6,224 nucleotides of DNA from Peptococcaceae bacterium BRH_c23. GTDB lineage: Bacteria; Bacillota_B; Desulfitobacteriia; Desulfitobacteriales; Desulfitobacteriaceae. Below are positions 1 to 4,061 of the stretch, piece by piece. Below the pieces are notes generated by a model that ran no database searches, was not told the origin of the DNA, and was given only the letters and a program-made list of their open reading frames with translations. Each line of letters begins with the position of its first letter. Positions within the stretch are counted from its first letter, which is position 1. The DNA is taken from contig LADV01000230.1 of assembly GCA_000961805.1 (NCBI GenBank), forward strand, positions 1 to 6,224. The letters are read 5' to 3'. The position numbers and the translations under genes are program-made.

Positions 1-278
1 ATGCCGCCACCCTTTAATAACATGGTTTCGTTGATATTCAGAAATTTACCAAGGAAGCCGGATGCTGTACCAAGGCCTACAAATACCAGTATAAATCCAA
101 TGGTAAAGATGAAAATCTGCAGTGAAATACCACAACCAGAACGGTAATGACCCTTGTTTTCCAAAATAGCAGTAGACATCTGTGAAGTATAGACGGGCAG
201 CAGGGGTATCATACACGGTGAAAAAAAAGAGAGCATACCAGCTAAAAAGGCAGCCCACAGAGTTGCACTGATTTCCAT
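1..278 (-). CDS. ccdA: CcdA-like thiol-redox membrane protein, 5' part (cut by window edge)
   Basis: This is the N-terminal 92 codons of the same gene that is complete at 5272-5964. The start codon is at 276-278, preceded on the minus strand by a GGGAGGAAAG ribosome binding site. It includes the first Pro-Cys motif (Cys22) and the first transmembrane segments, and is cut only because the window begins inside it. If the unit is circular or tandem, this is the same gene seen twice rather than a second, truncated gene. Confidence 0.9.
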   Translation of the reverse strand, partial: MEISATLWAAFLAGMLSFFSPCMIPLLPVYTSQMSTAILENKGHYRSGCGISLQIFIFTIGFILVFVGLGTASGFLGKFLNINETMLLKGGG

Positions 279-314
279 ACTTTCCTCCCTCGTTTCCTCG
301 TAATCTTTAAAGGT

Positions 315-343
315 TTTATACTTATATTTAATACTCAAGTAAA
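315..343 (-). promoter_or_regulatory. Candidate sigma-A-type promoter of the ccdA-like gene
   Basis: On the minus strand, TTTACT (338-343) and TATAAA (315-320) are separated by 17 bp, about 37 bp upstream of the ccdA start codon at 278. The -10 is close to consensus and the -35 is moderate. The surrounding stretch is very AT-rich, so the match could be partly chance. It diverges from the boxed promoter at 394-447. Confidence 0.45.
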
Positions 344-393
344 TAAATAAAAATTCATAACTCATAAGATGTTTTCCACTAGGACAGGGTATT

Positions 394-447
394 TTAACAA
401 AAATGTTAAAAATCCGTTAACTTCATGTAATTCTCTTAAGGTAGAAT
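394..447 (+). promoter_or_regulatory. Response-regulator-type box plus -10, promoter copy 1
   Basis: Four hexamers lie in the same orientation: TTAACA (394-399), TTAAAA (406-411), TTAACT (417-422) and TAATTC (428-433), spaced 11-12 bp apart. Exactly 8 bp later comes a -10 hexamer, TAGAAT (442-447). There is no good sigma-A -35, as expected when an activator bound to tandem half-sites replaces it. Read 2 bp earlier, the second and third hexamers are TGTTAA-N5-CGTTAA, one base away from the WalR box TGTWAH-N5-TGTWAH; they also resemble PhoP TTAACA boxes. The box lies 32 bp upstream of the gene at 479, so it should give a short leader. Confidence 0.7.
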
Positions 448-478
448 CTATTTATGAATCGAAAATGGAGGGACTACA

Positions 479-760
479 ATGAAGAGGAAGGCATTATTAA
501 TATTTATTGTTATTGCTCTATTTGTTACAGGTTTTTTTCTATCAAGAGCATTTGCAGCACCCAGTCCTTGGCAGCTAGCCCCTACTGCTAGCCCGAACCA
601 AGCTCAACTTAATCCGGATGTAAGGGAACCGGCTAACCCTGATGTAAGTGGATCGTGGTACAGTCCGATGAATCCTAACAATCAGCCTAAATATTATTGG
701 TATAATAGTCCTCGTAATAATGGCTGGAATAATGCCTATAAGGATTGGTGGTGCTGGTAA
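479..760 (+). CDS. Small secreted Pro/Asn/Trp-rich protein, 93 aa
   Basis: I do not recognise a family. A clear Sec signal peptide (KRK, then a long hydrophobic stretch, then SRAFA) should be cut after residue 26 (AFA|AP), leaving a mature chain of about 67 residues. The mature chain is rich in Pro, Asn and aromatic residues, repeats NPDV twice near residues 45-55, and ends in a Trp-dense tail, KDWWCW, with the only cysteine at position 92. The start at 479 has a GGAGGG ribosome binding site 6 bp upstream and a boxed promoter in front. A surface-associated or wall-interacting role is inferred from secretion and aromatic content only. Its signal length, its AP cleavage context and its C-terminal Trp match the protein at 948, suggesting a related pair. 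The first 20 codons recur at 6165-6224. Confidence 0.8.
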   Translation: MKRKALLIFIVIALFVTGFFLSRAFAAPSPWQLAPTASPNQAQLNPDVREPANPDVSGSWYSPMNPNNQPKYYWYNSPRNNGWNNAYKDWWCW

Positions 761-828
761 ATCGGCATAATAAAATGGAGTTATAAAATACATTTTTCCA
801 ATCAAGCAAAGGATGATGGGGGAAGGTG

Positions 829-888
829 ATGAAGAAGCTTAGTGATCAATATGCCCGACAATTTAACAAAAATGTTAAAAATCTGTGA
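829..888 (+). CDS. Possible 19-codon small ORF overlapping a promoter box
   Basis: The ORF encodes MKKLSDQYARQFNKNVKNL and ends at TGA (886-888). It has an unusually good ribosome binding site (GGGGGAAGGTG, ending 1 bp before the ATG; best SD core about 5 bp away). Its last nine codons are made of the operator sequence of the next promoter (863-888), so it could be a leader peptide, the stub of a gene whose 3' part was replaced when the promoter arrived, or chance. The upstream gene at 479-760 could supply the transcript, since no clear terminator separates them. Confidence 0.3.
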   Translation: MKKLSDQYARQFNKNVKNL

Positions 889-916
889 CGTGGGCGTAAA
901 ATAACAACTCTATACT
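863..916 (+). promoter_or_regulatory. Response-regulator-type box plus -10, promoter copy 2
   Basis: The hexamers are TTAACA (863-868), TTAAAA (875-880), TGACGT (886-891) and TAAAAT (897-902). Then come 8 bp and TATACT (911-916) as the -10. The layout is the same as copy 1. WalR-type reading: TGTTAA-N5-TGTGAC, one mismatch to TGTWAH-N5-TGTWAH. The 63 bp at 862-924 match 3884-3946 at 58 positions. It drives the small secreted protein at 948. Confidence 0.7.
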
Positions 917-947
917 TTGCTTAGCAACGTAGAAAGGAGGAAACAGA

Positions 948-1175
948 ATGAAGTTATCTAAAATAGCCCGAGTTCTTTTAGTAAGTGTTGCTTTACTTAC
1001 GGTAGGGGCACCTATCGCCTCTGCAGCGCCAGCCTATCCGCAAACATATTGGACGGCACAACCGTCAGCCCCAAGTCAACCCGGGCAGCAGGCTCCAGGT
1101 TATGGTTATGGCAACGGTTATGGTTACGGCTGTTGCGGTTATTACGGTAATGGTTATTACGGAGGAATGTGGTAA
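948..1175 (+). CDS. Small secreted Gly/Tyr-rich protein with Cys-Cys, 75 aa
   Basis: No family is recognised with confidence. A Sec signal peptide of 26 residues ends IASA|AP, giving a mature protein of about 49 residues. The mature chain begins with a Pro/Gln/Ser-rich stretch (residues 27-50) and continues as a Gly-Tyr tract with adjacent cysteines at 62-63, ending GGMW. Gly/Tyr-rich low complexity suggests an extended, self-associating or wall-contacting peptide. The vicinal cysteines could form a disulfide or bind metal, which is inference. The start is set by AAAGGAGG at 933-940, 7 bp upstream. It is a single-gene unit, with its own boxed promoter (863-916) and a strong terminator just downstream. 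Confidence 0.8.
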   Translation: MKLSKIARVLLVSVALLTVGAPIASAAPAYPQTYWTAQPSAPSQPGQQAPGYGYGNGYGYGCCGYYGNGYYGGMW

Positions 1176-1196
1176 AAGCGGTTTTGTCAAATTAAT

Positions 1197-1238
1197 AAAA
1201 AACACGGGGAGGACCAATTGAGGCTTCCCCGTGTTTTT
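1197..1238. terminator. Bidirectional intrinsic terminator
   Basis: A 10-bp perfect stem, AACACGGGGA (1201-1210) with TCCCCGTGTT (1226-1235), has a 15-nt loop. It is followed by a T run on the plus strand and preceded by an A run, so it also works on the minus strand. It sits between the convergent genes at 948-1175 (+) and 1256-2479 (-) and can end both transcripts. Confidence 0.9.
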
Positions 1239-1255
1239 CTATCTGAGTGGTTTTA

Positions 1256-2479
1256 TTACCACGAGCCGTTTCTATCCCACTCTGAGTGTTCACCCGAATT
1301 CTGGCGCCAATTGGACTGGGTTTGATTATTATAATAGTCGTGCTCTTCCGTATCTGGATTTGCATAATCCCGATCTTCGTTATAGGAAGGGTTCGTAGGT
1401 TGTTGCGGTGTGGAACTTTCCGGCATCTTGTTGTCAGGGGGGACTTGGCCGGAACTCGGTTTGCTCCAGTTAGGGGATGTTCCTTGCGAAGGTTGATTTA
1501 CGGGAGGACTGCTGGAAGATTTAGGTGCGCTCCAATTACTAGGGTTGCTGCCGGATGACCAGTTTTGGTTTTCGGAACGGTTCATATAATCATGGTTCTC
1601 TGTAGTGTTTGATTCCATATTTGAAGGATGTTCGTTTTCTGGGCCATTTTGAACAGTTGGATCTTTCTTGCTATCAGAGGAGTTATTTTTCCAGTTTTGT
1701 GCTCTTACCTCGAAACTTTCTTCAGGGAAAAGGGTGGCTACACTTACATTCGCATCCACCAGAGCTTTCTGGGCATCATTACGGAGGGTATCAGGTTGAA
1801 CAGCGATACCTTTCTCTTCGCATCGATCATATATTAAATAACTGTTAACTGTCATTCCCTGTTGCTTAGCTTCCTGTTGAATTTTTTGGTTCGTTTGACC
1901 GACTACCACACTTCCAGACAGGTTCCTGCGAGTCATTTCATCACGGATGGAGTTTCGAAGTTTTTCTGTATCAATAATGTGGGTTCCCCACTTATTTATC
2001 GGTACCACGCTGGCTAAGACCAGGTTTTGAGTTTCGTTTAGCGTTCCTTTATGATTAGCGTTTTCTACGATTAAATCAACGGCTTGATACACGTCCAGCC
2101 CTTTGATTGATATTCCATCCACTATACTTGACCCACCATTGACATCTCGCACTTTAATAACTTTTCCATCTTTATTGATCAAAAGCTCGATGCCTTTATT
2201 AATATCTAGAGCGACCGAGGCTACTGCCATATTCGGAATGAATAAGAGAGAAAAAACACTGATGCTCAGAACAAGCAATAATACTGCTGCTGTAGTTGCA
2301 TACTTCAAGGCGGAATTATGAAACACAGATAATCGCTTCGGGTTTAAATCGACTTCAATAGTCTGACCTACAACAGGTGGCTCTTTTGGAGTAGGAATTT
2401 CTAAAAAGTCACCTTTTTTCGTGAAGATGACAGTAACCTTTGAAGAAGTCCGCATCACGATCCCTTTGGTTTTCTCCAT
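1256..2479 (-). CDS. RsgI-type anti-sigma-factor-like membrane protein, 407 aa
   Basis: Residues 1-50 have the form of the RsgI N-terminal anti-sigma domain (compact beta-rich, KGIVM...VTVIFTKKGDFLEIP...VGQTIEV), which in known systems holds sigma-I at the membrane. A single transmembrane helix lies at about 60-82. An extracytoplasmic region (about 85-255) starts with the family's ASVALDIN...IELLIN...GKVIKV pattern. Residues 260-407 are a disordered Asn/Ser/Pro/Trp tail with repeated NWS and SNW motifs, ending RNGSW. Clostridial RsgI proteins often carry carbohydrate-binding domains here, and none is visible. The usual DINP of the family is DINK here (Asn94-Lys95), so the Asn-Pro self-cleavage site reported for RsgI appears absent. 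No sigI gene lies nearby, although rsgI is normally downstream of sigI. The start is supported by GGAGAGAAGGTG upstream. The family call is firm; a role in sigma-I control is inferred. Confidence 0.88.
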   Translation of the reverse strand: MEKTKGIVMRTSSKVTVIFTKKGDFLEIPTPKEPPVVGQTIEVDLNPKRLSVFHNSALKYATTAAVLLLVLSISVFSLLFIPNMAVASVALDINKGIELLINKDGKVIKVRDVNGGSSIVDGISIKGLDVYQAVDLIVENANHKGTLNETQNLVLASVVPINKWGTHIIDTEKLRNSIRDEMTRRNLSGSVVVGQTNQKIQQEAKQQGMTVNSYLIYDRCEEKGIAVQPDTLRNDAQKALVDANVSVATLFPEESFEVRAQNWKNNSSDSKKDPTVQNGPENEHPSNMESNTTENHDYMNRSENQNWSSGSNPSNWSAPKSSSSPPVNQPSQGTSPNWSKPSSGQVPPDNKMPESSTPQQPTNPSYNEDRDYANPDTEEHDYYNNQTQSNWRQNSGEHSEWDRNGSW

Positions 2480-2533
2480 TTTTGCTTACACCTTCTCTCC
2501 CGGTTTCACCTTAATCACTCCACTTACTAGTAG

Positions 2534-2562
2534 TTCGTAAAACTAAAACAGTTTTGAGGGGT
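2534..2562 (-). promoter_or_regulatory. Possible sigma-I-like promoter for the RsgI-like gene
   Basis: On the minus strand, ACCCCT (2557-2562) and CGAA (2534-2537) resemble the C-rich -35 and CGAA -10 reported for sigma-I promoters, and rsgI genes are commonly autoregulated by sigma-I. The 19-bp gap looks longer than I would expect, and the motifs are short, so this is tentative. It lies about 55 bp upstream of the start codon. Confidence 0.25.
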
Positions 2563-2572
2563 AGAAAAAACT

Positions 2573-2597
2573 TTCTATTCCCATTATGGGTATAGAA
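2573..2597. promoter_or_regulatory. 25-bp near-perfect palindrome in divergent control region
   Basis: An inverted repeat is centred on T2585, with core CCCAT-T-ATGGG (2580-2590) and flanks that pair out to TTC/GAA. Twelve base pairs surround one central base, with a single mismatch (T2579/T2591). The one-base centre suits a dimeric DNA-binding protein better than an RNA hairpin. It lies between the RsgI-like gene (-) and the promoter at 2657-2710 (+), so it could act on either. Confidence 0.55.
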
Positions 2598-2598
2598 T

Positions 2599-2615
2599 GT
2601 TACAGGATTGTCACA
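2599..2615 (-). promoter_or_regulatory. WalR/PhoP-like half-site pair facing the RsgI-like gene
   Basis: On the minus strand the sequence reads TGTGAC-AATCC-TGTAAC, fitting TGTWAH-N5-TGTWAH with one mismatch. It shares the AATC-type spacer with the plus-strand boxes. A -10-like TATACC lies at 2589-2594, immediately downstream on that strand; TTGTGT 18 bp before it could serve as a weak -35. This may place the RsgI-like gene under the same regulator as the secreted proteins. Confidence 0.35.
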
Positions 2616-2656
2616 CAACGCAAAAATAACAAAAATGTTTTTAAAAAGAGAGGAAA

Positions 2657-2710
2657 ATAACAAATAAGTTAAAAACCCGTGACTTTGTTGTGAAACTTTT
2701 CTTATAAAAT
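2657..2710 (+). promoter_or_regulatory. Response-regulator-type box plus -10, promoter copy 4 (most diverged)
   Basis: The hexamers are ATAACA (2657-2662), TTAAAA (2669-2674), TGACTT (2680-2685) and TGAAAC (2691-2696). Then come 8 bp and TAAAAT (2705-2710). Spacing is identical to the other copies although the sequence has drifted, which argues for function rather than recent copying. A further decayed ATAACA lies 31 bp upstream at 2626-2631, about three helix turns away. The expected transcript starts near 2717, which leaves about 155 nt of leader before the preferred start at 2873. Confidence 0.6.
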
Positions 2711-2872
2711 AGTAAACAGTAGCCTAAGTTAACCGCCGATCGCGATTTTTAGGTTTTGAGAATTATTATGTCCTACCCCCAAAATAAATTAAACTCTTAC
2801 GAATTGTTTAGTGAACAGAAGCTATTCAATGAGTTAGGGTTACGAAATGGAAAGAAAGGGAGCTGTGATAAC

Positions 2873-3070
2873 ATGTCAATTTACAAAATTGGTGAGGTTG
2901 TAAAAATCAACGATCAGGGAAACGAAGATTTCAATGGACTTGCCGGAGTTGTTAAAAAAATCGAATTAGGCAGTGATGATGTATCCATACTTTATTTCGT
3001 TGAATTTCAGACTAATGATAGCCCCCGAACAATACTTGTTTTTCTCGAAAATGAATTGAAGGCTGCATAA
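2873..3070 (+). CDS. Small SH3/KOW-like hypothetical protein, 65 aa
   Basis: I do not recognise a named family. The sequence alternates beta-strand-like stretches: YKIGEVVKI, then FNGLAGVVKKIE (a KOW-like Gly-x-x-Gly-x-Val turn at about 19-30), then ILYFVEF and RTILVFLENELKAA. This suggests one small SH3-like barrel, a fold often used to bind RNA, DNA or a protein partner. It has no signal peptide, so it should be cytoplasmic. I chose ATG 2873 because AAAGGGAG lies about 10 bp upstream. The frame is also open back to an ATG at 2768 and a TTG at 2756, which would add 35-39 residues, but neither has a convincing ribosome binding site. It follows promoter copy 4. Confidence 0.6.
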   Translation: MSIYKIGEVVKINDQGNEDFNGLAGVVKKIELGSDDVSILYFVEFQTNDSPRTILVFLENELKAA

Positions 3071-3217
3071 TTATGGAAAACTCACAAACGCAGTGCTTGT
3101 CCTTTTTTATGTGTTTGCCATTGATGTTGCAGAACAGACATGTTCGTATCTGAAAGTACGTATTTTTACGGTACTTATGGAATATGTTCAGCGAACTTAA
3201 TGAGAGAAGGTGAAAAG

Positions 3218-3487
3218 ATGGGTGAAAAAGCCAAGTCGGAAAAAGTGAAGATTGCGCATCCAGTAAAACGAATCAGGGGCTCTTACGAGAAACAAACACA
3301 ATGCATTCAGTGTCGGAGCCGGGCGGTAAGAATTATCGGCAAGGATCAGTATTTCTGCACAGATTGTTGTACTGAGTTTAAAGTCTGCGGAAACAAGGTA
3401 ACCGTGTATACGATCAGTACGGATGGCATCAAAAATGAGCTCTGGTGGATCTATCTGCCTCGTGCTTGGGCGAGTGGTGAGCGGTGA
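3218..3487 (+). CDS. Small zinc-ribbon protein, 89 aa
   Basis: Two Cys-x-x-Cys knuckles, CIQC (29-32) and CTDC (47-50), are 14 residues apart and flank a beta-hairpin-like segment (RAVRIIGKDQYF), the layout of a four-cysteine zinc ribbon. Two more cysteines are at 51 and 57. A basic N-terminus (residues 4-20) fits nucleic-acid contact, and the C-terminus holds WWIYLPRAW. The exact role is unknown. ATG 3218 is chosen because AGAAGGTG lies just upstream; the frame extends to ATG 3140 without a ribosome binding site. The gap to the preceding gene is 147 bp. It contains an imperfect inverted repeat at 3155-3175 (AGTACGTA...TACGGTACT), so co-transcription is possible but not certain. Confidence 0.65.
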   Translation: MGEKAKSEKVKIAHPVKRIRGSYEKQTQCIQCRSRAVRIIGKDQYFCTDCCTEFKVCGNKVTVYTISTDGIKNELWWIYLPRAWASGER

Positions 3488-3504
3488 GCTTAAGTTATCC
3501 CTAA

Positions 3505-3666
3505 CAATTGTATAACACTCAACCGAGCCAAAGTGCTCAAACATCCAGTACGAGTAAAAGCACAAATAGTATGAACGGAAATGGTTAAAACACTAATCAC
3601 AACGAGAACCATAATACTAATATGGATGGGAATCATAGGTCTGGTAGCCAATCTGGTCATGAATGA
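3505..3666 (+). pseudogene. Decayed Asn/Ser/Gln-rich coding remnant
   Basis: One frame reads 27 Gln/Ser/Thr/Asn-rich codons, a TAA (3586-3588), then 25 more codons with alternating Asn (NTNHNENHNTNMDGN) and a final TGA (3664-3666). The same biased composition on both sides of the stop suggests a former low-complexity protein tail, similar in flavour to the RsgI-like tail at 260-407. There is no start codon or ribosome binding site for the first part, and the frame begins right after a TAA. A strong terminator follows 30 bp later, as after a real gene end. Confidence 0.4.
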
Positions 3667-3696
3667 TAAAATCTACTGATTAATCTCAGTACGCAT

Positions 3697-3746
3697 AAAC
3701 CAAACGAGAAGGCCAAACATTTAGCCCGTCTTCTCGTTTGGTTTTT
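3697..3746 (+). terminator. Strong intrinsic terminator
   Basis: A 15-bp perfect stem, AAACCAAACGAGAAG (3697-3711) with CTTCTCGTTTGGTTT (3730-3744), has an 18-nt loop and runs into a T tract. It ends the transcription unit of the zinc-ribbon gene and the remnant at 3505-3666. On the minus strand the A/T pattern gives a weaker terminator. Confidence 0.9.
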
Positions 3747-3793
3747 CGCTTTTTATACCCGAACTTTGCGGCTAATTGGACTGGAGCTGAGTA

Positions 3794-3883
3794 TTAAAAT
3801 CCATCTTTCTCTATGGGATGTTTTTGATTTTGCGATTGATCTTGATCTGTCCCTTCAAATTTCCTCGCTGATTCGTAGACTAC
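3794..3883 (-). pseudogene. Possible C-terminal stub of a lost minus-strand gene
   Basis: The minus strand reads about 30 codons of protein-like sequence (VVYESARKFEG, then a Gln/Asp/Asn-rich segment, then HPIEKDGF) to a TAA at 3794-3796. The frame stays open into the promoter at 3885-3938 with no start codon. It could be the end of a gene cut when the promoter and CWB2 gene arrived, or a chance open frame. Confidence 0.2.
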
Positions 3884-3884
3884 T

Positions 3885-3938
3885 TTAACATAAATGTTAA
3901 GAATCTGTAACGTGGGCGTAAAATGACAACTCTATACT
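3885..3938 (+). promoter_or_regulatory. Response-regulator-type box plus -10, promoter copy 3
   Basis: The hexamers are TTAACA (3885-3890), TTAAGA (3897-3902), TAACGT (3908-3913) and TAAAAT (3919-3924). Then come 8 bp and TATACT (3933-3938). Read as TGTTAA-N5-TGTAAC it is a perfect match to the WalR consensus TGTWAH-N5-TGTWAH. It precedes the CWB2 gene, a fitting target for a cell-wall regulator. Confidence 0.72.
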
Positions 3939-3970
3939 ATGCTTAGATTCTTGTAATGTCAGAAAAAAAG

Positions 3971-3998
3971 AGGAGGAAATTAGGAGGCAAAATTTTAT
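3971..3998 (+). promoter_or_regulatory. Double ribosome binding site with missing start codon
   Basis: Two strong sites, AGGAGG (3971-3976) and AGGAGG (3982-3987), lead directly into signal-peptide code starting AAA TTT TAT TCT (3990-4001). In that frame the codons after the TAG at 3981-3983 are GAG GCA AAA, with no ATG, GTG or TTG until GTG 4062. The expected ATG just before AAA is absent. Confidence 0.6.
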
Positions 3999-4061
3999 TC
4001 TAATAGGTTTATTGCATCGCTTGCAATCACGGCACTCACAGTAACTGCAGGATTAACACCT

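Larger units (their letters stand above)
1..538. repeat. Left copy of 538-bp terminal direct repeat
   Basis: Bases 1-538 match 5687-6224 at a constant offset of 5686. The stretches compared, including both ends, show no difference. The repeat carries the 5' part of the ccdA-like gene, the divergent promoter region and the first 20 codons of the small secreted protein gene. A match that begins and ends exactly at the window edges is what an unclosed circular contig, or a read-out of a tandem array, would give. It is not bounded by IS-like inverted ends, and nothing in it resembles a phage terminal repeat. Confidence 0.97.

Noticed and set aside
46..258. 70-aa minus-strand ORF rich in aromatic residues, also at 5732-5944
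   Set aside because: It lies out of frame inside the ccdA-like gene, which has motifs and a ribosome site.
1286..1848. Plus-strand ORFs opposite the RsgI-like gene
   Set aside because: They are shadows of the low-complexity tail code; no start signals and no recognisable domain.
2739..2746. ATCGCGAT palindrome as an operator
   Set aside because: An eight-base palindrome is too short and isolated to support a claim.
3073..3120. Terminator after the SH3-like ORF
   Set aside because: A T run is present, but only about 5 bp of weak pairing (CAAAC/GTTTG) surround it in the wrong order.
3197..3565. 122-aa minus-strand ORF
   Set aside because: It is antisense to the zinc-ribbon gene; the plus strand has the Cys-x-x-Cys pairs and a ribosome site.
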